NCBI GenBank assembly: GCA_015499995.1
Contig: JADNRV010000012.1
Coordinates: 434,001-498,000 of the forward strand
Length of the DNA: 64,000 bases
Direction of reading: 5' to 3'
From: Flammula alnicola
Lineage: Eukaryota; Basidiomycota; Agaricomycetes; Agaricales; Strophariaceae
The translations under genes were made by a program, and so were the position numbers. Below are positions 1 to 12,532 of this stretch, piece after piece; position 1 is the stretch's first letter, and each line of letters opens with the position of its first letter. The notes beneath the pieces were generated by a model. That model searched no databases. It was not told the DNA's origin and was given only the letters and a program-made list of their open reading frames with translations.

Positions 1-356
1 CCAACAGTGATCTGGTTCACTGGTCTCCAGCGAAAATATTCCAGGACGAGATAAAGGTGGGTCAACGATCATTTACTGCGGAGATCTCGAGTTTTCATGC
101 CGTTGGTACGCTAGATTATCGGTTCATTTGCGCAAACCCATTGCTTTCCTCGGGCCGTTGCCTATCTAGACAGTGGCAAGATCAAGGTTAAAGGAATGGA
201 AAGTCGCCATTTTCCCTCACCACCTTCCTATTTCCTTGTCTGACGTTCGAACGTCATTTTGTGCAGGTTACAGACGTCTTCCCAATCAGAGACTTTGACA
301 AGGCGCTTGAGAAAATGAAGAGCAAGTCTGCCTGTAAAGTCGCATTGAAGCCATGA
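1..356 (+). CDS. Zinc-dependent alcohol/polyol dehydrogenase, 3' end (partial)
   Basis: Only the C-terminal part lies in the window. Three coding blocks are visible: 1-56, about 115-198 and about 267-356, ending KVALKP-TGA. Blocks DEIK and [25 protein letters not shown] are typical of the C-terminus of medium-chain zinc dehydrogenases such as arabinitol, sorbitol or butanediol dehydrogenases. These oxidise polyols or secondary alcohols with NAD(P)+. The gene at 63336-64000 encodes nearly the same C-terminus and shares the intron between DEIK and IIGS. The second intron is unclear. An intron directly after GKIKVKGM would need a non-GT donor (GA). Canonical choices (GT at 187, or GT at 203 with a later AG) remove or change a few residues. 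The exact substrate cannot be read from this fragment. Confidence 0.8.
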
Positions 357-655
357 TAGAAGCAACTGTACTACCCTTTAAAGTGATTTATATTGACTGA
401 TGATCTTTACTAAAGTTAGACTTTACCCATGGTACTTTAGGACGGTACCACGAGTCTCCTTGTCGCAAAGAGATACTCTTTGTACATCGCTCTGGTAAAA
501 TCTTCCTCAGAAAATTCAGTTTGGGTCTCATTCGGGTCTCGAATCTGTGCTGAAAGATTTATCGCCCAAAAAGAGACCCTGGACGTACAGAGAGACGCAC
601 AAGACAAGGTAGATGAAATCATGACAAAAATACGATAAGATCATGCGAACGATAC

Positions 656-3223
656 CTATCCATCAATACGGCGGAAGACATTTTTACTACCACTGCGCAC
701 GCCTTTCCTCCTGTGCATCCGGCCTTGCCTCTCCGAATCGCCCATGTCCGCTTTCTCCTCCACTCCTCTCTCAAGCCCAGCACCGAAAGACTCGACCCCT
801 TTCCTACGGACTTTGTCTTTGCCTGGCCTCTCTCTATCCTGTCCATCTCCACCATCCCTCCCACCGGACCCAGATGACGGCACCCAGCTTATCTCCATAG
901 GCGCGTCTGCTTCTGCATGCCCCTGTCTCACGCCAGACTTTCTGGCAGTATTAGAAGACACTGGAGTGCGGCGCTGACCAAATGTCGCGTTTTTGTCGCC
1001 GAGATTCTGGGACGGACCTCCGGTTTGAGGGCGGATAGGAACCATGCTGACTTTCTTCTTGGAGGTCCAGCCTTTCCGATTTTCTGCTTTCTCCCGTTGA
1101 TATGCCTCCTCGGCGCGGAAATTCCTCTGTCCAGGCTTAGTTCGAGGATCGAATTTCGTAAGTTCTAAGAAAAGAAACATGCAAAGGAACAAATATGAAA
1201 GTCAGTCAATGGAGAAGATGAAGGTAAATGAAAGTGACGAACCGCCTTCAGCACTGCTATCACTGGATACATCGCTAGCTTCACTTTCGCTTTCGCTTCC
1301 TCCGAGACCGTCGCTAGAAGCTCTCTCGCTCTCTTCTTCTTCTTCTTCCACAGCAGTCTTCCCGCGGCGAGCGGGATTCTGAGCAACAGAAGATGGGTTG
1401 AGCAGTGCAAATTCTCTCGAATTCTCGTCGATCGTAAATGCGGGGTCCTCGAAGACTTTCGCGAAACGAGGGTCCGAGAGAATAGTCGGCCGCGACGGCT
1501 CGGCGTCCACATCCATGGACTCGGCATCTGTTTTGCGGTTTTTCTTCTTTTCGGCGCGCAGCTTGGCCTTTTCTTCGTCCCTGAGAACCTTCTCAGCGAG
1601 CGCCTTGTTAACCTTGACCCCAGGGTCCTTCTTGGCACGAATCCGAGTCTCCGCCTCCTTCTCCATCTTCTCGCGAATCATCTTCTCACGATGCTCGTCG
1701 TAGGCGAAGGGGTTGGCAATGATGCGAGCAGTATCGTAGAGCTTGAGCGAGAGGAAATAGCCATGCATATATGGTTTGAGGGCGGGCGTTCCAACAAGAT
1801 GATCCAATCCCAGACTATGAAAACAGAGAGAGATGTGAATTACAGATTTTTGAGAAAGAAAATATCACGTACGTTTTGAGTTCGCTTCTCTCGACGAACT
1901 TGTAGTCTTCGTAGACAGAGCGCGTTGTCTGATCTTCCATCTCTTCGGTAATATTTTCGAGGAAGCTGGCCCAACGAGGAGCTGGCCCAAGTTGAGGGAT
2001 GTAATATGTGCACATCTGGATTCCTTCGTTGGCTGACATGAGAAGACCACTTCCAGGAACATGATGGACGTCGTTTAGATCGGTCGCTGGTGTTACTGAA
2101 GCGAAATTGGAAGCGGGCTGCAGGAGGAGACGTCAGGGAGCTAACGGATATCGTTATAATAGTCAGACGTACTGCATTCCGATCCCATATTTTGATTACT
2201 TTTTTGTCGGCACTCATTACCATACCGTCTCCAGCCATCCGGCTACCACCCTCAATCCAAGACACATTTTTAACGGGTACACCATATCCTTGATCTTTCA
2301 TGGCGAAGGGTTTTGCTGCACGGATGTCGTATAACAACGTATGTCCTGTCGATGTTCCAACTGCGTATGACAAACCGTCTGCTCGTGATGAAATCGCAGT
2401 TACACTCAAGTTTTCCACTTGGGCGCCAACTGGCATTAGTCGTTCCCTGGGTAGCCGCAGAGTTCCAACACATGAGCGAGATCGAGGATCCCAGAACTGG
2501 GTGGTTCCATTGCCATCGATTCCGAAAGCAAGTAAATGGTGGGCTGGGTTGATGTCGACGACGTTCACCCCAAGTATCTCACCATCAATACCGTCTTCTA
2601 GCAGAAGTGGGTTCATAAACCGTCCCTGGTCCAAATTGAGACGATACACCTCGTTTCCTGTGGCAGAGATGTAGGTGTCGCATGAGGGAAAATGGTACGC
2701 AAGCGAACGGCCAAAACGAGGTATTCTTGTGCGGTAGTGGAATCCACCTTGGGTATGCAGTTCAATAGTTCGGTCATTCTGTAGGTGTATCGACTTTGTC
2801 CAGTCGTCAGATAGGATCTAAAGACAATAAGGCAGTTAGTTTCAACCTGAAGACTGGGCACCACCAAGACGTCAGAATGGTGGACAACTCACGCACAACA
2901 AAATCAACATTCTCAGCATCGGAATGTCGTTCAAATTTCAGTGATAGTTGGTCCAGATCCCAAACTCGCATCTGTGGCTTGTACGTTCCAGTGGCGATAA
3001 CATGGTGGCCGTCCCGCGTTGTCTTTACGCGATTGCTGGCCTCCGGGAATTCGAAACCTTGAATCAGTTCAATCGACCCTTCCAAGTGTTCCTTGACAAC
3101 CCTCTTTTTTCCCTTTCCAACGGCGGCTCTTTTCCTTGTTAACCAATCTGGCAGAGACGACGATGAGCCTGCCGCTGCTCCGTTCACGGTATAAACCCTG
3201 ACGCTATTAGCATCTGGGACCAT
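656..3223 (-). CDS. ENP2: ENP2/NOL10-like nucleolar WD40 protein, small-subunit processome
   Basis: Orthologue of yeast Enp2 / human NOL10, a nucleolar WD40 protein needed for early 18S rRNA processing. Five exons are supported: 3223-2897, 2817-2173, 2117-1873, 1814-1243 and 1164-656. They total 2298 nt, or 765 codons plus stop, slightly longer than the human protein. Signature blocks in order are the N-terminal VYTVNG and LPDWLTRKR, IELIQGFEFPEASNRVK, ATGTYKPQMRVWDLDQLSLKFERH, EVYRLNLDQGRF and the late PAPRWASFLENITEEME. The C-terminal half holds the family's NPFAYDEHREKMIREK block and then acidic and basic low-complexity tails. Intron 1 uses a GTGCGT donor, which keeps the frame with ILSDDW. 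The start at MVPDANSV matches the family N-terminus. Conserved single-copy housekeeping gene. Confidence 0.95.
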
Positions 3224-3898
3224 TCCAGCTTTCTGCGATGCGAGTTTATGGAAATAGAGAGGTAGCAGAAAAGTTCGTGGAATACCAGGACTTTCTGGTC
3301 TTTGAAGTTGCGTAGAGATGTGTTATAGTGAAAGCTCAGAGTCAAAGCTGCCAGACGGGCAGCATTTTTTCTGCGGGTCATGTGATTAGGACTTTAATCA
3401 GATCTATTTATAGTCGAGAAAGATTAGATTAGAAATCTCTAGCAAGCTAGAGGCCGGCGCTTATTTACAGCCCTTCGAATGTCGATTTCATTCGAGGCCG
3501 TTAAGAGAAACATTTAGCAGCGTGAAATTTTACGAGGTTCAAAAGGTTCATGTTAGTTCCTTTCGAGGCCTTAACTTCTTGGGAAACTGTATTTTTGTCT
3601 TCTCCTCAATAGAGTCCGTTGACGGCTGTCATACCTAAATCTGATGCTGAACGGACACCCAAAATAATGAGATCGATAAGCTCCGGCGCTTTGGCATATA
3701 CCCGTAATGCAGTTCGAGCCTTTCCAGTGAATACAGTGGATACAACCTGAGGCCCACACTTGCAACTGTCGGGACCCACCGCGCATTCCACAATTCTAGG
3801 TTTCAACGGATAATTTAAACGACAACGTTAATAGGTAAGATCTCCTTACTGAAACGTCAAATGTGCATACGATTCAAATTCCACGCTAGCTAGGAGAT

Positions 3899-5977
3899 AT
3901 GCCTCTGCGATCAGGTTCATTGGTCTGCGGCCACTGTCAGAATAAACTCTTCTCCTACGAGCCTTTCCAAGCTGCATTATCTCCTCTAATTCACCCCAAG
4001 AGGGACTCCTCAACCTCAAGTTCGAAAGGTTGTTCGTACACGACACAAACCTGGGCGGAAATCGAGGAAGGCGAAGATAAAGGATGCAACTGGTGTGATT
4101 ACCTTTGGGATGAAATTCCATTTTGGTATAAAAACAAGAAGAAGAAGGAATTGCCAGAGCCAGAAGATACATTTCAAGTAACTGTTCGGTTTGAGAAATC
4201 GGATGTGAGGCAGCGCGTTTTGTTGAGGCTGATTATCGAGGACGACTGGGCGCCAGGTTATGATGTGTGTTGTAGCTCTGGTGCGTATTGGTACCTGTCC
4301 AAAATGGCATCAATGTTTTCGAGGAGCTTATATATTACGGGAATCACAGAGGACAATGCAGCAAGTATAATTCCAGAAAGGAATTTAATATGGCAGGTTT
4401 CATCTCCCAGGAGCTATGAACTGGCGTCTGCGTGCCTCAGCGAATGCACAAGTCTTCATTCCTGCCCCAAACCTGCGAGAGCGGCCCTTCCAACCCGTGT
4501 TCTTGACTGTGTCGACGTTAGAAGGCCCAAACTGCTAATCACTTCTGGCGCAACAGAAGGCTTTTATGTAGCGCTGAGCTACGTATGGGGCGAAGCGCAA
4601 CCACACAGCACATGCACTACCAACATCGCCAGATATCTTGATGGGATCGACGTGTCTTCCCTTCCCAAAACCATCCAAGATGCCATAAACTGCACGCACG
4701 AACTTGGCCTTCGCTATCTCTGGATCGATTCGCTCTGTATCCTGCAGGATTCAGCAGAAGACAAAGAACGCGAGATACCCCTCATGTGCGACATATACCG
4801 TAACGCATACGTGACCATCATCGCAGCCAGTGCAAGCAAGGTCAGCGAGGGATTCCTCCAAGATCGTCGAGAACCGGTTGACACAAGACTGCCCTTCTGG
4901 TGTCCCGATGGGAGGCAAGGTACAATCTCAGCCGAAGAAGAAGGAACAAAACCGACCGCTGGGGTCGAACAGGTAGATCATCGGGCTTGGTGTTATCAGG
5001 AACGCGTACTTTCTCCCAGAGCGCTGATATACGCCTCGGACACCCTCCGATATCGGTGTCAAGCCGTTGAGGATAAAGTAGGCGATGTCGCGTTCCATTT
5101 CCCTCCCGCAGTGACAGACGGATTACGACTACCGGACACCATGCATTCGACGAAACCTCCCAGCAGTAACACACTATCTGAGGAGGAATTAAAGACACTT
5201 CGGAGCGCTTGGTGGAAAATCGTGTCAGAATATTCCAAGAGGCTTCTGACAAACTCCTCCGACAAGCTACTAGCGATTTCCGGAATAGCCCAACTTTTTC
5301 GACGCTACTTTGGTAGCAATAATCGGTATATAGCAGGGCTATGGGAGCAGGACCTGTCTGCAAATGTTCTGTAGTACAGGTCCGACACTCATCAGACCCG
5401 ATCCATCAGACAATCTGCCACCGCTCTTACTCCTGCGACATACAGAGCGCCGTCGTGGTCCTGGGGCGCTGCAGACGGCGAGATCCAGCACAATTGCCTT
5501 AAGTTGAAGCCAGAGCAAATTTTATGGGAGATCAAGGAGCTCGTCATCGTCCCATTCACCGAAGGCCATCTTTTCGGCAGCATCAAGGGTGGTCACCTAT
5601 TGGTGAGCACCGTCGTCAGACCTATACTCTGGCAGGTATACAGCGGATACGCGGAGCTGTTTGAGTGCGACAATGCAGAAGCAGGGTGCATTGGCTATGT
5701 GTACCTCGATGGGGATTATAGCAGTGGAAAGAATTCAGAATCCGAATCTCCGCACAAGTTCTCTGGGTTTGCCGTTGTGGTGGGCACCTTGAAGATCGCG
5801 AAACCCATTCCGCAACTATCAGGTCTAATTGTAGTACCGACTGGAGACACAGAGGGAGAGTTCCGGCGAGTTGGAATGTTCCATGCAAATGGAAAGCTGG
5901 CAGCCGACGACGACGAAAATTTCTGTGAAATAGATGCCTGGTTGAGCATGCCCAGGAGGATTATTACGATTGTCTGA
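3899..5977 (+). pseudogene. HET-domain protein with an in-frame TAG at 5372-5374
   Basis: Intronless reading frame of 692 codons before the final stop at 5977, interrupted by one TAG at codon 492. The N-terminus has two CxxC pairs (CGHC, CNWC). The HET domain begins near residue 220 with ALSYVWG. It continues through LPKTIQDAI, LGLRYLWIDSLCILQD and the MCDIYRNAYVTIIAA block, then AWCYQERVLSPR. Such proteins trigger heterokaryon-incompatibility cell death in ascomycetes. Their role in basidiomycetes is mostly unknown. The frame before the TAG (3899-5371) and after it (5375-5977) is the same, and downstream sequence still carries the family's APSWSWGAADGEI. The TAG replaces the tryptophan usual in the LLWY motif, a single TGG-to-TAG change. 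A removing intron would break the frame. It is either a recent pseudogene, a truncated allele, or read through. Confidence 0.85.
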
Positions 5978-6726
5978 CCTCATATCTGTAATTAACGCAA
6001 AATTTGACATCTTGGAAGTCCCAAGAAAGACATATATAGTACTTATGCCGCGATAAGCTGAGTGTAAAGGTAGGCCAGAGGTAAGTAGCAAAACCAAAGC
6101 ACAATGGTAGTGATTTGGCCGACTGTCATGAGAGATAAGATTAGATCATTTCATCCATGATCACTTCATCCGTGTCTGCCGGAGATATATCATACATCTG
6201 GGCGTCCTCACGAACTGACATCGACATCGGCGCTGAAAAAATGCAGAAGTGAAGGATGACTTACACCTAGAGCTGACTTTGATAGATCTCAAATGCATCA
6301 TGTCGCCTTGGCTATAGCGACATTTTCACGAAGGGTCGACGTCGAGAGCGTACTTGTCAGAGTTAGGAAAGTGATAGACATGTATACGTTCAGCATTGCA
6401 CACGTCGGACTTTGACATCGAATTCACAAGCATACGTGGCTGCTCGGAAGGCTGGTGGGTTCGTGGGCACGCTATCCGCACTCATGAGTTTTGTCATCCT
6501 TCTGTCTGCGATGGATCATGATTGAGAAATCTCTGCCCTCATTGAGTGTAAAGAGTAAATGAGAGGTCTTTTAGTGGGAAGATACAGCCAAAGTAGAACG
6601 GTGTGCCAAAGAAATGCGACCAGCGTCGCATGGTCTTCTGTAACGAGACTCCATAACCTAACCCAGAGAAGGCGATAATTTCAGTCGGCTGCATGATCCA
6701 TGGGTAGTAGTAGATTAATCCAGTCT
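5978..6726. other. Intergenic, HET gene to ERV29 3' end
   Basis: No coding region is recognised. The two flanking genes converge here, so the stretch should hold both 3' ends. No repeat or RNA gene was seen. Confidence 0.5.
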
Positions 6727-7974
6727 TTAATACGTCTTCTTTTTCTCGTCCACAGAGAGACCGCCTACATAGCGCTGTGAGATATCGATACAGCGAACAA
6801 ATAACGCTGAACTCACCAGGACCCATGTTCACCAAGAGGATGAGACCGCCAACGATGGCTAGAAGTTAACAAATCAACAAAAGAAGACACAGGAAGAGCT
6901 TGAATGTCACGAACAAAGAGTCTGGAAGAAATCGTATCTGCAAAATTCTTTAATCATCGTCCAGTATTGACAAAACTGAGCTACTCACTTTAAGAAATCG
7001 CGCTGGGGATGAGCAGAGTTCACACTCCACCAGTTGTTTGCGAATACATTGAACACGCTCAACACAAGAACCAGGAAGGCAGCCGACCATTTGGCCTTGA
7101 AGCCGACGGCAACCATAACACAGGCAGCCAAACCAATAATAGATACGAAGACGCGAATGATGCTCCATTGACCCTGGAGCATGAAGCCCAGGAAAAGGAA
7201 GATCAGTAATACACGGCCTGCAAGGAGGAAACTGAGACAACATGTTAATACATTGGGCGCTATCAATAAAAATAATGGTTTACTATTTCTTGCGGTCGGT
7301 TTCGCTGATGCTGGGCAAACCAGCAAAGAGCGCTTTTCTTGACACCATCGAATCGCTGAAAACCATGAAGAGCCCACCGATGACGCTGAGATTCCGGAGG
7401 AAGAAGTTAAGGTCGAAGATGAGGCCATAGCCAAACCCTTGAATGATGACGACACCAAGGAGGCCACCAACGGCGTATTCTGTGTGCTTCTTGAGGATGA
7501 CAGCACCAGAGCCTACGAGCATGACCTTGTTGTCGAGGTAAGCATTAGACCTTTTGGGCCAGTCGAAAGGTTGTGCTTACAATAACATTGAGAATAAGGA
7601 AAATATGTGAGATTCCCCATGGGAAATGGCGGTGTCTGCCTTCGTTAAGCGTCTTGTTGGCATGGGTGTTTGCAATAATATACGCACTGCTGCAAGTACC
7701 AAATCTGATCACCCCATTGAGTCATGATTCTCAATGCATCCTCCAAGAACGTAACCACGATGAGGAAACGACCAATTGCCGGCAAGTGGGGTTTCAATGG
7801 TTGAGAATAGATTTCGACATTATCCTCGACTGTCTTGCTGAGAGCGCGGAGCTTCTCGAGCGGGTCGTCAGGGTCTGCAGCTCTGTAACCCGAAGATGGG
7901 CGAGAGTTAGAGAGACCATGGGGGTCGACATTGTAGTTGGCTTGAGGGCGAGCGATGCTAATTCTCGACGACAT
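6727..7974 (-). CDS. ERV29: ERV29/SURF4-family ER cargo receptor
   Basis: Multi-pass membrane protein that packages soluble secretory cargo into COPII vesicles at the ER. It has about seven exons with short introns. The start is MSSRISIARPQ at 7974. Family blocks are LPAIGRFLIVVTFLEDALRIMTQW, HFPWGISHIF, the GLIFDLNFFLRNLSVIGGLFMVFSDS segment, AGRVLLIFLFLGF, FNVFANNWW and FQTL-SIVGGLILLVNMGPGG. The last splice joins MGPG to GGLSVDEKKKTY and a TAA at 6727-6729. The protein therefore ends in K-K-T-Y, a dilysine (KKxx) COPI retrieval signal typical of this family. Because that tail sits on its own short exon, the unspliced reading would miss it. Orthology is clear; individual exon edges are by eye. 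Confidence 0.93.
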
Positions 7975-10645
7975 GGTGTAAGGAGGAAAAGTCTAGAGTG
8001 GGTCAAGGCGGCGGAAGACAAGTTCTAACGTGTCAGACCAATGAACGTGGCGCCTGCTGACTCAGCAAATCATGACCCGCGCCACCCAATTGCTGCCACT
8101 TGTGTTTCACGCCAATCATCATGATTTTCATCTTTTTTTTGCACCCCATTCGGAGGCTGGTCCATGAAGATGTTCAATATTTCTTTCAGAGCAACCCAGG
8201 GGGCCAAGTTGCACCTCGCCTTTGATTCTGATTTGAAATCAGTCACTGGGGAGGATGAATGCTTTCACACACCGGTTGCGGTTCATGAACGTTCACCGTT
8301 CGATGTTTAACATCTACGTCCACCCGCATCCCACGGCTAACGGCGACCTTATGCAGACCCATGATAACAGGCGGGTATCTCACCCCATAATCCGAACCAC
8401 TTTTGGCTGAAAAACCACTCTATGCCCTCGTTTATCCGACCAAATTTTTTGTCCTGGCCCTCTGGAAATTTTTTTTCAGCCCATCATGTTGTCCGAACAT
8501 GGTGGTCCAGCTATTAGCGAAAGTGGGGTTAGGCCGGTTCAGACGCCGGCGACATCTCGAATTCGATGAGGCGGGGTACAAAAAGTGAACAAAAAATTCA
8601 AGATGTTGAAATTTATGACCAAATTGCTTCGCACGGAAACAAACGCAAAAAGGCACCTTCTACCCGTTATCTGAGCAAAACATCTCTTTCTTGGGGGGCC
8701 GACACACACAGTCGAGTGAAAATTAACATTTTCTGGGCCAACCTCCGCAATCCGAGCAAAAAAATTGGAAATTAGACGCCACCGTTAACGTTGGGACCTG
8801 AAGAAAAGGCAAATTTTTCCCGAGGCCTCTTTCATCGGCGCAAAAAACGAAGGTGTTGCTCGCACATTTTCGACCTCAAATGGACTTTTCAGGGTGGCCT
8901 TCCCAACTATTATCATGGGTCCTTCCCATGCTGTACGGTACCAATCATCCTCGAGAGCGGTAGCAGCAGTCGGTCTGTGACTTTGCTGTTCACTGCAGTT
9001 CGGACCCGGCAACTTGTGTCATCTATGGGCGCTTGTTCTTGTCAAGATTGAAGTAACTCCAGGACTTTAACTTGGTCGCTGCACAATCGCACATGGCCTC
9101 GAACGTCAGCATCGGTCCTCTCTTTTTCGTCGGGTACGAATTCTTGTGGCCTCGGCGACACTGATCCAAATTCCGTTTCCTTGTGTCTCATCATTCGCAG
9201 GGTCATCGGGTCAATCTGGGTTGACCAACCGAGGGGTTATTGTGTAGCAAGGCCTCACGAAGCCTGGCGCTGAATTCCACCACGCTAGTGGTCGACGAGG
9301 GCTGGGCAGATGGATAATCTATTCTTCGTCCATGGATATTGCTGCGATAGTAGAGTGAAACTTGTACTCAACCGAACCCACCGAGGCTGGTATCCGGGGC
9401 GTGTCATTCTCGCCGGAGCCTCGCTAGAACGTTTAAGCTTTGTAAGCTTCAAGCTGCTGCGCTCAGTGTTACACGCTATCATCTGTGAATATTGGGACCG
9501 TCATCCGTACATTTGGAGTGGCTCATGGATAAAACGTGGAATCGATGGTTTTTCGCAACTCCTGATAACACCCGATTCTCACTTGCCTGCAACGTTAATA
9601 GAAATGAATTCTCTCGGTAACATGGGAGAGTCGGCTCCTTGACACTCAAGGTCGAGAATGAAGTTCCAGATTCAAGCCGAGGCGCATGAAAGTCTTCTGG
9701 AACTTCTTTGAGCTTGCCAAATTCCTAAACGCCGATTTCTCCCATGATTACATACATATGCTTCAGCAAGTAGTTTCTCCGCTGACACGAAAAAATCGCA
9801 TCGTTTGAGGCTCGAGAGGGGTCACATAACACCAGCGACTGGGAGATTTCTATGAATAACTCGAATCCTGCATGGGTATCTTCATCTGATAGAGTTTTCA
9901 GCGCTTTTCCAGGGTCGATCGACGATAGCTTTGACCCGGTGGTGAAATGCCACCGGGAGAGCGTGCTCAAAACACTACCTTCTAACTATACAACCCGCAG
10001 GTATCGATATCGATTTATTATGGTGGAAAGCCCGGGTTCCATTACTGAAACCTGTAGATAGCTGTAGATCCTGGCCGGGATTTCACTTTCAGATATCTCG
10101 ACCGAGCTTAGGTTATGCGGCGTCGTGCAGCTCGCGACAACTTGCATACATAATGGTACAAGTACCCAGAGATCTTGTGCTGATTGTCAGATTATATCTG
10201 TTCCAGACCAATATATGGTATTCCGATGAATCCGATATGCCCGCCGGCGGGGCTTGCCACGTGGAAATGACATGCAGGTCCCATCTTCAATCCCGGTGGC
10301 GTTTTGACATTTCGAATGCATTGTCAGGTAATAATAGAGTATACGTTGCGCATGAAAGAAAACTGTGATTAGTTTGAGGATCGGGAGCTCAGGTCACTAA
10401 GGAGATTTCCGGCGGTTTCATAAGACTGAACGTGAAATTCATTTCATGGTGCTAGTCTTACAGAGTTATATCAACGCAAAAGGTAACTAGGGATACACTG
10501 GTTCGATCTATGGCAAAGACTAGGGCTACAGTTACGAATGAAGAAGATCACGGCTACAGATAAATTTACAATGTTGACGTCAAAAAACTCGGTTGCGAAG
10601 TTGCGCACTACTTTGGAGGAAAGGAATGACGAACGCGGGGAAATT
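7975..10645. other. Gene-poor 2.7 kb intergenic region
   Basis: No gene could be supported. The part next to 7974 must contain the ERV29 promoter. At 9093 a possible start reading MASNVSIGPLFFVG resembles the first residues of the DUF6534 membrane family, but the frame closes after 23 codons. No further family blocks follow, so at best it is a relic. The ORF at 9310-9642 (110 codons) matches nothing I know. A perfect 8-bp stem with a 7-nt loop lies at 9935-9957 (CCCGGTGG / CCACCGGG). Confidence 0.5.
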
Positions 10646-11981
10646 TCACCCAGAAAACTGAAATTCTATTGTGGTTTTTGTTGGATCGATGGCCGTAAGT
10701 CGTTTAGTGAACCAAGCCTTGACTAGATCCATATCTCTTCCGACACCTGAGATGTGGAAGTGGATTTCCCGCATCCCGATATTGGCGAGAGCGTTGCTGA
10801 GAATGGGCCACGGTATTCCGTCTAGCTGTTCTTCCGCACTCAGCCAAATGTGAAAAGCGATGGTTTGAAGGCTCTCGCGGTGTGAGGTCGAGATGAAGGA
10901 TTGAATCCACGCATATGGTGAAGTGGTCACGAGGAGTTCATGGGGAGAAAATGTGGCCCCATTTTGCGTTATGAGTGAGGGAAATTGGAAGAGGGTAATC
11001 TGGTTGATCGTGATTGCCTTCAAATTGATATTATGGGTAAGATGAAGGCATTTCATGAAGGCTGCGAGTTAAAAAGGTAGTTAATCTCTGGCTTTCGGGT
11101 AGATGGTATGGATTTAGACACTGACGATCATGATTGCGGGTATCAAAGTTGTGGACTAGAATTCCCACTTCAACGGTCTCTAACGACTCACCGAGAATCG
11201 CAAGAAAGACACCCAGAATGTCTGCTTCTCCCGGCAAAATATCGGGGAGGGAAAGTGACACGAGATGAGGAAATGAACGTCGGTTTTTGGCGTCACCTTC
11301 CATGACGGCACCGTCCGACACGACCCCATATGACAACCAATTTAAAAGGATCCTGTTGTGACAAAACATGCTACGCAATTTCTTGAGGGAAGAAGGTTTC
11401 AATGTGGTGCCTTCAGTGAATTCTTTTTCGGCCGAAAGGCAACCTAAAGCCTCCCATGACACATCGTCAAGAGAGAGTTCTTGGAGAGCTGAAAACAAAT
11501 CAAGAAATTCGGCGAGTGCTGCGAATGATGGAAAGTTGGTGGATCGAAGATTTAAAATGAAGAGTCGTTGGAAAGATGGGCTTTCCGACGGAAGCGAAAT
11601 CGTGCTATCCCAGCCAAACCTTTCGACATGCAGAGCGGTGAGACCCGGAAGACATAGAATTGAATCAAGAATACGGTGCTTCATCTCATGGTCCAGAACA
11701 GGACCTTTGAGCGTGACCTTGCGTATGTGGGGACCAATTGTAAGAGCCGCATGAGTTGATGACGCGAGGAGTCGGGCGAAGTCTGCATGGTAGTTCACCT
11801 CAGCGAAGAGGTAATCTCGACAAAGTGATAACCAGGATTTGCATACGAGGCTGAATGAAGACAAACCCTGCTTCGAGGTGCAAAAGTTGCCTAAAATGAT
11901 GCTGTAGACTTCGGGCGCCATTTGGGAGGTCTGGCGGCTAGGCAACGCAGTAATGTGGTCCACCTGTGCTGGTCGATGCAT
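10646..11981 (-). CDS. F-box-like, leucine-rich protein of the agaricomycete type
   Basis: Two exons. The first carries an F-box-like start (MAPEVYSIILGNF, then LSSFSLVCKSWLSLCRDYLFAEVNY), followed by leucine-rich segments such as LPGLTALHVERFGW and LQELSLDDVSW. The second exon (about 11053-10646) continues with KCLHLTHNINLKAITINQ and ends IEFQFSG. The exons join best by a GTCTAA donor near 11113 and an AG near 11056, giving RQ-S-FMKC. ATG codons at 12029, 11981 and 11921 are all in frame. I chose 11981 as typical of the family's short N-terminus. Such proteins are thought to be substrate adaptors of SCF ubiquitin ligases, and agaricomycetes have very many of unknown target. It is divergent from the MutY gene. 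Confidence 0.75.
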
Positions 11982-12532
11982 TGCGCCTCGGGGGACAAGG
12001 CGACCTCGAAGAACAAAAGACAGGCCCATAATCAGGTCTTATGTGGGGATTTGGGTACAAGGCATCTCCAGAAGGAATACCTTTATACCGCTTTCGACAT
12101 GATTGTAATTTCGACAACGGTCATGGCCATAGCTTTTTGACAAGGGGGGCTATCACAAAAACCATCTTTATACTACTCTGGCACTTGTACACTGAGAGAG
12201 CATTAGGACCAGAGTTGACGGTGAGAATTAATCAGAACGTACTATATGCATCTTTGGTAAGGATCTTTGAGAGCTTGTAGCAATTTGACTTGCCACTGGC
12301 AGGTTGACTCTCCCGTGAATACAAGAACATTCAGGTTTGAAAGTGCCGCCGGGAAGTCGGAAACCGGTATTTGGCTATATTTGACAAACGCTTCCTGTTC
12401 AAGAACGGCTCTGGACAAAATCAACCACTTCAGGGATTCTCTGCAAAGCTTTTGTTGCACATTATCTCGATAACACCTCAATAATTTTCTCACCCAGAAA
12501 TTCTCCCATCCAAACGCGCCTGCAATATTCCC
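11982..12532. promoter_or_regulatory. Shared intergenic promoter region, F-box gene / MutY gene
   Basis: About 550 bp between two divergently transcribed genes, so it should contain both promoters. No coding sequence is supported. No convincing TATA box or known binding motif was recognised. Confidence 0.4.

Noticed and set aside
3571..3806. Minus-strand ORFs reading PDSCKCGPQVV and ARTALRVYAKAPELIDLI
   Set aside because: Short, overlapping in different frames, no known family and no splice partners; treated as chance.
5326..5374. A 49-bp intron (GTATAT...CTGTAG) that would remove the HET stop codon
   Set aside because: It would delete the conserved YIAGLWEQDL block and shift the frame (49 is not a multiple of 3).
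9093..9300. MASNVSIGPLFFVG, like the start of a DUF6534-family gene
   Set aside because: The frame stops after 23 codons and no later family blocks follow; at best a relic.
9310..9642. 110-codon plus ORF
   Set aside because: No motif, no splice context, no homology that I recognise.
9935..9957. Perfect 8-bp hairpin CCCGGTGG / CCACCGGG
   Set aside because: Isolated; a single short stem in 64 kb is expected by chance.
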